In this document: in pieces, positions 48,927-60,301 of the stretch
Position numbering within the stretch: position 1 is the stretch's first letter
Layout: each line of letters opens with the position of its first letter
Source of the DNA: Luzula sylvatica
Lineage: Eukaryota; Streptophyta; Magnoliopsida; Poales; Juncaceae
Assembly: GCA_946800325.1 (NCBI GenBank)
Contig: OX326959.1
Coordinates: 5,042,501-5,106,500, forward strand
Direction: 5' to 3'
DNA: 64,000 bases
Position numbers and translations under genes: made by a program
The notes under the pieces: model-generated
The model's database searches: none
What the model saw: the letters and a program-made list of their open reading frames with translations, nothing else
What the model was told of the DNA's origin: nothing

Positions 48927-51172
48927 GAAAAAATGATAATTGATATTTTTGAAGGTGTTAGACTTCATTTTTTGATTTTTTGAAAAAAATAGGAAAAATA
49001 GAAATTTGTTTGTGTTAAGTCTTCAATCACGAAGTTTTTTGAGAAAAACTTGAAAAATTAAGTATTTTGCTCATTTTAGAGAACTATTTCGGAATCTTTT
49101 AGAAAAAATGATAATTGATATTTTTGAAGGTGTTAGACTTCAGTTTTTTATTTTTTGCAAAAAATGGGAAAAATATAAATTTGTATGTGTTAGTCTTCAA
49201 TCACGGAATTTTTTGAGAAAAACATGAAAAATGAAGTATTTTGCTCATTTTAGAGAACTATTTCGGACTCTTTTAGGAAAAATGATAATTGATATTTTTG
49301 AAGGTGTTAGACTTCAGTTTTTGATTTTTTGCGAAAAATTGGAAAAATAGAAAATTGTATGTGTTAGTCTTCAATCCCGGAGTTTTTTGAGAAAAACATG
49401 AAAAATGAAGTATTTTGCTCATTTTAGAGAACTATTTCGGACTCTTTTAGAAAAAATGATAATTGATATTTTTGAAGGTGTTAGACTTCAGTTTTTGATT
49501 TTTTGCAAAAAATGGGAAAAATAGAAATTTGTATGTGTTAGTCTTCAATGACGGAATTTTTTGAGAAAAACATGAAAAATGAAGTATTTTGCTCATTTTA
49601 GAGAACTATTTTGGTCTTTTTTACAAAAAATGATAATTGATATTTTTGAAGGTGTTAGCCTTCAGTTTTTTATTTTTTGCGAAAAATTGGAAAAATAGAA
49701 ATTTTTATGTGTTAGTCTTCGATCCCGGAGTTTTTTGAGAAAAACATGAAAAATGAAGTATTTTGCTCATTTTAGAGAACTATTTTGGTCTTTTTTAGAA
49801 AAAATGATAATAGATATTTTTTAAGGTGTTAGACTTCATTTTTTGATTTTTTGCAAAAAATAGGAAAAATAGAAATTTGTATGTGTTAGTCTTCAATCAC
49901 GGAATTTTTTGAGAAAAACATGAAAAATGAATTATTTTGCTCATTTTAGAGAACTATTTTGGTCTTTTTTAGAAAAAATGATAATTGATATTTTTGAAGG
50001 TGTGAGACTTCAGTTTTTGATTTTTTGCAAAAAATTGGAAAAATAGAAATTTGTATGTGTTAGTCTTCAATCCCGGAGTTTTTCGAGAAAAACATGAAAA
50101 ATGAAGTAGTTTGCTCATTTTAGAGAACTATTTTGGTCTTTTTTAGAAAAAATGATAATTGATATTTTTGAAGGTGTTAGCCTTCAGTTTTTGATTTTAT
50201 GCAAAAAATAGGAAAAATAGAAATTTGTATGTGTTAGTCTTCAATCCAGGAGTTTTTCGAGAAAAACATGAAAAATGAAGTAGTTTGCTCATTTTAGAGA
50301 ACTATTTTGGTCTTTTTTAGAAAAAATGATAATTGATATTTTTGAAGGTGGACTTCAGTTTTTGATTTTTTGCAAAAAATTGGAAAAATTGAAATTTGTA
50401 TGTGTTAGTCTTCAATCCCGGAGTTTTTCGAGAAAAACATGAATAATGAAGTATTTTGCTCATTTTAGAGAACTATTTTGGACTCTTTTAGGAAAAATGA
50501 TAATTGATATTTTTGAAGGTGGACTTCTGTTTTTGATTTTTTGCGAAAAATTGGAAAAATAGAAATTTGTATGGGTTAGACTTCAATCACGGAATTTTTT
50601 GAGAAAAACATGAATAATGAAGTATTTTGCTCATTTTAGAGAACTATTTTGGACTCTTTTAGGAAAAAGGATAATTGATATTTTTGAAGGTGTTAGACTT
50701 CAGTTTTTGATTTTTTGCGAAAAATTGGAAAAATAGAAATTTGTATGTGTTAGTCTTCAATCCCGGAGTTTTTTGAGAAAAACATGAAAAATGAAGTATT
50801 TTGCTCATTTTAGAGAACTATTTTGGTCTTTTTTAGAAAAAATGATAATTGATATTTTTTAAGGTGTTAGACTTCATTTTTTGATTTTTTGCAAAAAATA
50901 GGAAAAATAGAAATTTGTATGTGTTAGTCTTCAATCCCGGAGTTTTTCGAGAAAAACATGAAAAATGAAGTATTTTGCTCATTTTAGAGAACTATTTTGG
51001 TCTTTTTTAGAAAAAATGATAATTGATATCTTTGAAGGTGTTAGACTTCAGTTTTTTATTTTTTGCAAAAAATTGGAAAAATAGAAATTTCTATGTGTTA
51101 GTCTTCAATCCCGAAGTTTTTCGAGAAAAACATGAAAAATGAAGTATTTTGCTCATTTTAGAGAACTATTTT
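48927..51172. repeat. Third, deletion-shortened unit of the 6.58-kb repeat
   Basis: From 48.93 kb the sequence repeats 36.29 kb onward, including TTTGTTTGTGTTAAG, CTTGAAAAATTAAG, GGAATCTTTTAG and CGATCCCGG (49720). Near 50.04 kb one monomer is missing relative to 43.4-43.6 kb. After the CCAGGAG tag (50248) and a GGTGGACTTCAG monomer (~50.35 kb) it skips about 1.6 kb, to sequence like 45.6 kb (GAATAATGAAG, GGTGGACTTCTG). It ends in GATATCTTTG and CTATGTGTTAG monomers that lead into the far sub-family. It has no TTCGAAC cassette. Confidence 0.7.
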
Positions 51173-53749
51173 GTACCTTTTTAGAAAAAATGATAATTGA
51201 TATTTTTGATGGTGTTAGACTTCAGTTTTTTATTTTTTGCAAAAAATTGGAAAAATAGAAATTTGTATGTGTTAGTCTTCAATCACGGAATTTTTTGAGA
51301 AAAACATGAAAAATGAAGTATTTTGCTCATTTTAGAGAACTATTTTGGTCTTTTTTAGAAAAAATGATAATTGATATTTTTGAAGGTGTTAGACTTCATT
51401 TTTTGATTTTATGCAAAAATTGGAAAAATAGAAATTTGTATGTGTTAGTCTTCAATCCCGGAGTTTTTTGAGAAAAACACGAAAAGTGAAGTATTTTCCT
51501 CATTTTAGAGAACTATTTTGGACTCTTATAGAAAAAATGATAATTGATATTTTTGAAGGTGTTAGACTTCAGTTTTTGATTTTTTGCAAAAAATAGGAAA
51601 AATTGAAATTTGTATGTGTTAGTCTTCAATCACGGAATTTTTGGAGAAAAACATGAAAAATGAATTATTTTGCTCATTTTAGAGAACTATTTTGGTCTTT
51701 TTTAGAAAAAATGATAATTGATATTTTTGACGGTGTTAGACTTCATTTTTTGGTTTTTTGCAAAAAATAGGAAAAATAGAAATTTGTATGTGTTAGTCTT
51801 CAATCACGAAGTTTTTTTAGAAAAACATGAAAAATTAAGTATTTTGCTCATTTTAGAGAACTATTTTGGACACTTTTAGAAAAAATGATAATTGATATTT
51901 GTGAAGGTGTTAGACTTCAGTTTTTGATTTTTTGCAAAAAATTGGAAAAATAGAAATTTGTATGTGTTAGTCTTCAATCACGGAATTTTTTGAGAAAAAC
52001 ATGAAAAATGAAGTATTTTGCTCATTTTAGAGAACTATTTTGGTCTTTTTTAGAAAAAATTATAATTGATATTTGTCAAGCTGTTAGACTTCAGTTTTTG
52101 ATTTTTTGCAAAAAATTGGAAAAATAGAAATTTGTATGTGTTAGTCTTCAATCACGGAATTTTTTGAGAAAAACTGGAAAAATGAAGTATTTTGCTCATT
52201 TTAGAGAACTATTTTGGACTCTTATAGAAAAAATGGTAATTGATATTTTTGAAGGTGTTTGACTTCAGTTTTTGATTTTTTGCAAAAAATTCGAAAAATT
52301 GAAATTTGTATGTGTTAGTCTTCAATCACGGAATTTTTTGGGAAAAACATGAAAAGTGAAGTATTTTGCCCATTTTAGAGAACTATTTTGGTCTTTTTTA
52401 GAAAAAATGATAATTGATATTTTTGAAGGTGTTAGACTTCAGTTTTTGATTTTATGCAAAAAAAAATAGGAAAAATAGAAATTTGTATGTGTTAGTCTTC
52501 AATCCCGGTGTTTTTTGAGAAAAACATGAAAAATGAAGTATTTTGCTCATTTTAGTGAACAATTTTGGTCTTTCTTAGAAAAAATGAAAATTGATATTTT
52601 TGAACGTGTTAGACTTCAGCTTTTGATTTTTTGCAAAAAATTGGAAAAATTGAAATTTGTATGTGTTAGTCTTCAATCACGGAATTTTTTGAGAAAAACA
52701 TGAAAAATGAAGTATTTTGCTCATTTTAGAGAACTATTTTGGTCTTTTTTAGACTTCAGTTTTTGATTTTTTACAAAAAATTGGAAAAATTGAAATTTGT
52801 ATGTGTTTGTCTTCAATCACGGAATTTTTTCAGAAAATCATGAAAAATGAAGTATTATGCTCATTTTAGAGAACTGTTTTGGTCTTTTTTAGAAAAAATG
52901 ATAATTGATATTTTTGAAGGTGTTAGACTTCAGTTTTTTATTTTATGCAAAAAATAGGAAAAATAGAAATTTGTATGTGTTAGTCTTCAATCCCGGAGTT
53001 TTTTGAGAAAAACACGAAAAATGAAGTATTTTGCACATTTTAGAGAACTATTTTGGTCTTTTTTAGAAAAAATGATAATTGATATTTTTAAAGGTGTTAG
53101 ACTTCAGTTTTTGATTTTTTGCAAAAAATTGGGAAAATAGAAATTTGTATGTGTTAGTCTTCAATCACGGAATTTTTTGAGAAAAACATGAAAAATGAAG
53201 TATTTTGCTCATTTTAGAGAACTATTTTGGTCTTTTTTAGAAAAAATCATAATTGATATTTTTGAGGGTGTTAGACTTCAGTTTTTTATTATTTCCAAAA
53301 AATTGGAAAAATAGAAATTTATTTGTGTTAGTCTTCAATCACGGAATTTTTTGAGAAAAACATGAAAAATGAAGTATTTTGCTCATTTTAGAGAACTATT
53401 TTGGTCTTTTATACAAAAAATGATAATTGATATTTTTGAAGGTGTTAGGCTTCAGTTTTGAATTTTTTGCAAAAAATTGGAAAAATTGAAATTTGTATGT
53501 GTTAGTCTGCAATCACGGAATTTTTTGAGAAAATCATGAAAAATGAAGTATTTTGCTCATTTTAGAGAACTATTTTGGTCTGTTTTAGAAAAAATGATAA
53601 TTGATATTTTTGAAGGTGTTAGACTTCAGTTTTTGATTTTATCCAAAAATAGGAAAAATAGAAATTTGTTTGTGTTAGTCTTCAATCCCGGAGTTTTTCG
53701 AGAAAAACATGAAAAATGAAGTATTTTGCTCATTTTAGAGAACTATTTT
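51173..53749. repeat. Far sub-family unit D1 (2,577 bp)
   Basis: Units here are anchored at the GTAC of CTATTTTGTAC (51173, 53750, 57358, 60302 and 63246). D1 includes the CACGAAAAGTGAAG tag (51478), GGACACTTTTAG (51.87 kb), the TTTGTCAAGCTG monomer (52.07 kb), ATGCAAAAAAAAATAGG (52454), the 140-bp deletion monomer and AGTCTGCAATC (53504). Compared with 0-50 kb, monomers here more often have CAATCACGGAATT, TTCGAAAAATTG and CTTATAGAAAAAA variants. D1 is about 15 monomers. Confidence 0.75.
52709..52848. repeat. 140-bp deletion monomer, second occurrence
   Basis: This monomer has the same 34-bp deletion and joint as 8330-8469 and is followed by GAACTGTTTTGGTC. It lies in the first unit of the far sub-family, after the CAGCTTTTGATTT-tagged monomer. 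Confidence 0.85.
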
Positions 53750-55459
53750 GTACTTTTTTAGAAAAAATGATAATTGATATTTTTGAAGGTGTTAGACTTC
53801 AGTTTTTTATTTTTTGCAAAAAATTGGAAAAATAGAAATTTGTATGTGTTAGTCTTCAATCACGGAATTTTTTGAGAAAAACATGAAAAATGAAGTATTT
53901 TGCTCATTTTAGAGAACTATTTTGGTCTTTTTTAGAAAAAATGATAATTGATATATTTGAAGGTGTTAGACTTCATTTTTTGATTTTATGCAAAAATAGG
54001 AAAAATAGAAATTTCTATGTGTTAGTCTTCAATCCCGGAGTTTTTTGAGAAAAACACGAAAAGTGAAGTATTTTCCTCATTTTAGAGAACTATTTTGGAC
54101 TCTTATAGAAAAAATGATAATTGATATTTTTGAAGGTGTTAGACTTCAGTTTTTGATTTTTTGCAAAAAATAGGAAAAATTGAAATTTGTATGTGTTAGT
54201 CTTCAATCACGGAATTTTTTGAGAAAAACATGAAAAATGAATTATTTTGCTCATTTTAGAGAACTGTTTTGGTCTTTTTTAGAAAAAATGATAATTGATA
54301 TTTTTGAAGGTGTTAGACTTCATTTTTTGATTTTTTGCAAAAAATAGGAAAAATAGAAATTTGTATGTGTTAGTCTTTAATCCCGGAGTTTTTTGAGAAA
54401 AACACGAAAAATGAAGTATTTTGCTCATTTTAGAGAACTATTTTGGTCTTTTTTAGAAAAAATGATAATTGATATTTTTGAAGGTGTTAGACTTCATTTT
54501 TTGGTTTTTTGCAAAAAATAGGAAAAATAGAAATTTGTATGTGTTAGTCTTCAATCACGAAGTTTTTTGAGAAAAACATGAAAAAATAAGTATTTTGCTC
54601 ATTTTAGAGAACTATTTTGGACACTTTTAGAAAAAATGATAATTGATATTTGTGAAGGTGTTAGACTTCAGTTTTTGAATTTTTGCAAAAAATTGGAAAA
54701 ATAGAAATTTGTATGTGTTAGTCTTCAATCACGGAATTTTTTGAGAAAAACATGAAAAATGAAGTATTTTGCTCATTTTAGAGAACTATTTTGGTCTTTT
54801 TTAGAAAAAATTATAATTTATATTTGTCAAGCTGTTAGACTTCAGTTTTTGATTTTTTGCAAAAAATTGGAAAAATAGAAATTTGTATGTGTTAGTCTTC
54901 AATCACGGAATTTTTTGAGAAAAACATGAAAAATGAAGTATTTTGCTCATTTTAGAGAACTATTTTGGACTCTTGTAGAAAAAATGATAATTGATATTTT
55001 TGAAGGTGTTTGACTTCAGTTTTTGATTTTTTGCAAAAAATTCGAAAAATTGAAATTTGTATGTGTTAGTCTTCAATCACGGAATTTTTTGGGAAAAACA
55101 TGAAAAGTGAAGTATTTTGCCCATTTTAGAGAACTAATTTGGTCTTTTTTAGAAAAAATCATAATTGATATTTTTGAAGGTGTTAGACTTCAGTTTTTGA
55201 TTTTATGCAAAAAAAAATAGGAAAAATAGAAATTTGTATGTGTTAGTCTTCAATCCCGGAGTTTTTTGAGAAAAACATGAAAAATGAAGTATTTTGCTCA
55301 TTTTAGTGAACAATTTTGGTCTTTCTTAGAAAAAATGATAATTGATATTTTTGAAGGTGTCAGACTTCAGCTTTTCATTTTTTGCAAAAAATTGGAAAAA
55401 TTGAAATTTGTATGTGTTAGGCTTCACTCACGGAATTTTTTGAGAAAAACATGAAAAAT

Positions 55460-55599
55460 GAAGTACTTTGCTCATTTTAGAGAACTATTTTGGTCTTTTT
55501 TAGACTTCAGTTTTTGATTTTTTGCAAAAAATTGGAAAAATTGAAATTTGTATCTGTTTGTCTTCAATCACGGAATTTTTTGAGAAAATCATGAAAAAT
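55460..55599. repeat. 140-bp deletion monomer, third occurrence
   Basis: This monomer has the same 34-bp deletion, followed by GAACTGGTTTGG exactly as at 8.49 kb. It lies in the second unit of the far sub-family. The later 2,944-bp units have a full-length monomer with GTTAATTG in the corresponding place (59.1 and 62.05 kb), so the deletion form is not fixed in this HOR. Confidence 0.85.
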
Positions 55600-55667
55600 G
55601 AAGTATTTTGCTCATTTTAGAGAACTGGTTTGGTCTTTTTTAGAAAAAATGATAATTGATATTTTCG

Positions 55668-57059
55668 AAGTTGTTAGACTTCAGTTTTTGATTTTATGCA
55701 AAAAATAGGAAAAATAAAAATTTGTATGTGTTAGTCTTCAATCCCGGAGTTTTTTGAGAAAAACACGAAAAATGAAGTATTTGGCACATTTTAGAGAACT
55801 ATTTTGGTCATTTTTAGAAAAAATGATAATTGATATTTTTGAAGGTGTTAAACTTCATTTTTTGATTTTTTGCAAAAAATAGGAAAAATAGAAATTTGTA
55901 TGTGTTAGTCTTCCATCACGAAGTTTTTTGAGAAAAACATGAAAAATGAAGTATTTTGCTTATTTTAGAGAACTATTTTGGACCCTTTTAGAAAAAATGA
56001 TAATTGATATTTTTGAAGGTGTTAGACTTCAGTTTTAGATTTTTTGCAAAAAATTGGAAAAAAAGAAATTTGTATGTGTTAGTCTTCAATCACGGAATTT
56101 TTTGGGAAAAACATGAAAAATGAAGTATTTTGCTCATTTTAGAGAACTATTTTGTTCTTTTTTAGAAAAAATGTTAATTGATATTTTTGAAGGTGTTAGA
56201 CTTCAGTTTTTTATTTTTTGCAAAAAATTGGGAAAATTGAAATTTGTATGTGTTAGTCTTCAATCACGGAATTTTTCGAAAAAATCATGAAAAGTGAAGT
56301 ATTTTGCTCATTTTAGAGAACTATTTTGGTCTTTTTTAGAAAAAATGATAATTGATATTTTTGAAGTTGTTAGACTTCAGTTTTTGATTTGATGCAAAAA
56401 ATTGGAAAAATAGAAATTTGTATGTGTTAGTCTTCAATCCCGGAGTTTTTTGAGAAAAACACGAAAAATGAAGTATTTGGCACATTTTAGAGAACTATTT
56501 TGGTCATTTTTAGAAAAAATGATAATTGATATTTTTGAAGGTGTTAAACTTCATTTTTTGATTTTTTGCAAAAAATAGGACAAATAGAAATTTGTATGTG
56601 TTAGTCTTCAATCACGAAGTTTTTTGAGAAAAACATGAAAAATGAAGTATTTTGCTTATTTTAGAGAACTATTTTGGACTCTTTTAGAAAAAATGATAAT
56701 TGATATTTTTGAAGGTGTTAGACTTCAGTTTTAGATTTTTTGCAAAAAATTGGAAAAAAAGAAATTTTTATGTGTTAGTCTTCAATCACGGAATTTTTTG
56801 AGAAAAACATGAAAAATGAAGTATTTTGCTCATTTTAGAGAACTATTTTGTTCTTTTTTAGAAAAAATCATAATTGATATTTTTGAGGGTGTTAGACTTC
56901 AGTTTTTTATTTTTTCCAAAAAATTGGAAAAATAGAAATTTATATGTGTTAGTCTTCAATCACGGAATTTATTGAGAAAAACATGAATTTTGCTCATTTT
57001 AGAGAACTATTTTGGTCTTTTATACAAAAAATGATAATTGATATTTTTGAAGGTGGCTT
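55668..57059. repeat. 696-bp (four-monomer) internal duplication in D2
   Basis: GAAGTTGTTAGAC (55668 and 56364), TTTGGCACATTTTAG with GGTCATTTTTAG (55806 and 56502), GCTTATTTTAG and GTTTTAGATTTTTTGC recur at exactly 696 bp (4 x 174). The match is good for about three monomers and decays at TTTTTTGCAAAAAATTGGG versus TTTTTTCCAAAAAATTGG (56.2 and 56.9 kb). Only one of these strings is present per unit in D3 and D4. Confidence 0.75.
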
Positions 57060-57357
57060 CAGTTTTGAATTTTTTGCAAAAAATTAGAAAAACTGAAATT
57101 TGTATGTGTTAGTCTGCAATCACGGAATTTTTTGAGAAAATCATGAAAAATGAAGTATTTTGCTCATTTTAGAGAACTATTTTGTTCTGTTTTAGAAAAA
57201 ATGATAATTGATATTTTTGAAGGTTTTAGACTTCAGTTTTTGATTTTATGCAAAAAATAGGAAAAATTGAAATTTGTATGTGTTAGTCTTCAATCCCGGA
57301 GTTTTTCGAGAAAAACATGAAAAATGAAGTATTTTGCTCATTTTAGAGAACTATTTT

Positions 57358-60301
57358 GTACTTTTTTAGAAAAAATGATAATTGATATTTTTGAAGGTTA
57401 GACTTCAGTTTTTTATTTTTTGCAAAAAATTGGAAAAATAGAAATTTGTATGTGTTAGTCTTCAATCACGGAATTTTTTGAGAAAAACATGAAAAATGAA
57501 GTATTTTGCTCATTTTAGAGAACTATTTTGGTCTTTTTTAGAAAAAATGATAATTGATATTTTTGAAGGTGTTAGACTTCATTTTTTGATTTTATGCAAA
57601 AATTGGAAAAATAGAAATTTGTATGTGTTAGTCTTCAATCCCGGAGTTTTTTGAGAAAAACACGAAAAGTGAAGTATTTTCCTCATTTTAGAGAACTATT
57701 TTGGACTCTTATAGAAAAAATGATAATTGATATTTTTGAAGGTGTTAGACTTCATTTTTTGATTTTTTGCAAAAAATAGGAAAAATAGAAATTTGTATGT
57801 GTTAGTCTTCAATCACGAAGTTTTTTGAGAAAAACATTAAAAATTAAGTATTTTGCTCATTTTAGAGAACTATTTTGGACTCTTTTAGAAAATATGATAA
57901 TTGATATTTGTGAAGGTGTTAGACTTTAGTTTTTGATTTTTTGCAAAAAATTGGAAAAATAGAAATTTGTATGTGTTAGTCTTCAATCACGGAATTTTTT
58001 GAGAAAAACATGAAAAATGAAGTATTTTGCTCATTTTAGAGATCTATTTTGGTCTTTTTTAGAAAAAATGATAATTGATATTTGTGAAGGTGTTAGACTT
58101 CAGTTTTTGATTTTTTGCAAAATATTGGAAAAATTTTAATTTGTATGTGTTAGTCTTCAATCACGGAATTTTTTGAGAAAATCATGAAAAATGAAGTATT
58201 TTGCTCATTTTAGAGAACTATTTTGGCCTTTTTTAGAAAAAATGATAATTGATATTTTTGAAGGTGTTAGACTTCGGTTTTTGATTTTATGCAAATAATA
58301 GGAAAAATAGAAATTTGTTTGTGTTAGTCTTCAATCCCGGAGTTTTTCAAGAAAAAAATGAAAAATGAAGTATTTTGCTCATTTTAGAGAACTATTTTGG
58401 TCTTTTTTAGAAAAAATGATAATTGATATTTTTGAACGTGTTAGACTTCAGTTTTTTAGTTTTTGCAAAAATTGGAAAAATAGAAATTTGTATGTGTTAG
58501 TCTTCAATCACGAAGTTTTTTGAGAAAAACATGAAAAGTGAAGTATTTTGCTCATTTTAGAGAACTATTTTGGACTCTTATAGAAAAAATGATAATTGAT
58601 ATTTTTGAAGGTGATAGACTTCAGTTTTTGATTTTTTGCAAAAAATTCGAAAAATTGAAATTTGTATGTGTTAGTCTTCAATCACGGAATTTTTTGGGAA
58701 AAACATGAAAAGTGAAGTATTTTGCCCATTTTAGAGAACTATTTTGGTCTTTTTTAGAAAAAATCATAATTGATATTTTTGAAGGTGTTAGACTTCAGTT
58801 TTTGATTTAATGCAAAAAAAAATAGGAAAAATAGAAATTTATATGTGTTAGTCTTCAATCCCGGAGTTTTTTGACAAAAACATGAAAAATGAAGTATTTT
58901 GCTCATTTTAGTGAACAATTTTGGTCTTTCTTAGAAAAAATGATAATTGATATTTTTGAAGGTGTTAGACTTCAGCTTTTGATTTTTTGCAAAAAATTGG
59001 AAAAATTGAAATTTGTATGTGTTAGTCTTCAATCACGGAATTTTTTGAGAAAAACATGAAAAATGAAGTATTTTGCTCATTTTAGAGAACTATTTTGGTC
59101 TTTTTTAGAAAAAATGTTAATTGATATTTTTGAAGGTGTTAGACTTCAGTTTTTTATTTTTTGCAAAAAATTGGGAAAATTGAAATTTGTATGTGTTAGT
59201 CTTCAATCACGGAATTTTTCGAAAAAATCATGAAAAGTGAAGTATTTTGCTCATTTTAGAGAACTATTTTGGTCTTTTTTAGAAAAAATGATAATTGATA
59301 TTTTTGAAGTTGTTAGACTTCAGTTTTTGATTTTATGCAAAAAATTGGAAAAATAGAAATTTGTATGTGTTAGTCTTCAATCCCGGAGTTTTTTGAGAAA
59401 AACACGAAAAATGAAGTATTTGGCACATTTTAGAGAACTATTTTGGTCATTTTTAGAAAAAATGATAATTGATATTTTTGAAGGTGTTAAACTTCATTTT
59501 TTGATTTTTTGCAAAAAATAGGACAAATAGAAATTTGTATGTGTTAGTCTTCAATCACGAAGTTTTTTGAGAAAAACATGAAAAATGAAGTATTTTGCTT
59601 ATTTTAGAGAACTATTTTGGACTCTTTTAGAAAAAATGATAATTGATATTTTTGAAGGTGTTAGACTTCAGTTTTAGATTTTTTGCAAAAAATTGGAAAA
59701 AAAGAAATTTTTATGTGTTAGTCTTCAATCACGGAATTTTTTGAGAAAAACATGAAAAATGAAGTATTTTGCTCATTTTAGAGAACTATTTTGTTCTTTT
59801 TTAGAAAAAATCATAATTGATATTTTTGAGGGTGTTAGACTTCAGTTTTTTATTTTTTCCAAAAAATTGGAAAAATAGAAATTTATATGTGTTAGTCTTC
59901 AATCACGGAATTTATTGAGAAAAACATGAATTTTGCTCATTTTAGAGAACTATTTTGGTCTTTTATACAAAAAATGATAATTGATATTTTTGAAGGTGGC
60001 TTCAGTTTTGAATTTTTTGCAAAAAATTAGAAAAACTGAAATTTGTATGTGTTAGTCTGCAATCACGGAATTTTTTGAGAAAATCATGAAAAATGAAGTA
60101 TTTTGCTCATTTTAGAGAACTATTTTGTTCTGTTTTAGAAAAAATGATAATTGATATTTTTGAAGGTGTTAGACTTCAGTTTTTGATTTTATGCAAAAAA
60201 ATAGGAAAAATTGAAATTTGTATGTGTTAGTCTTCAATCCCGGAGTTTTTCGAGAAAAACATGAAAAATGAAGTATTTTGCTCATTTTAGAGAACTATTT
60301 T
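57358..60301. repeat. Far sub-family unit D3 (2,944 bp)
   Basis: D3 is a 17-monomer unit repeated in D4 at 2,943-2,944 bp. Tags are GAAGGTTAGACTTC (57.4 kb), CACGAAAAGTG (57661), GAGATCTATTTT (58.04 kb), TTTTTCAAGAAAAAAATG (58.35 kb), GGTGATAGAC (58.61 kb), long-A (58810), TTTGGCACATTTTAG (59.42 kb), and ACATGAATTTTGCTC (59924). Near 57.83-57.98 kb D3 has an extra TTAAAAATTAAG monomer that D4 lacks, while D4 has an extra GGCCTTTT monomer, so the length balances. Confidence 0.8.

Larger units (their letters stand above)
53750..57357. repeat. Far sub-family unit D2 (3,608 bp)
   Basis: D2 has the D1 order (CACGAAAAGTG at 54055, TTTGTCAAGCTG at ~54.83 kb, the long-A tag at 55205, the 140-bp monomer at 55460, AGTCTGC at 57111). 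It is extended by one monomer before the long-A tag and by a 4-monomer (696-bp) internal duplication at about 55.67-57.06 kb. From about 56.36 kb onward it matches D3 and D4 almost base for base. Confidence 0.75.
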
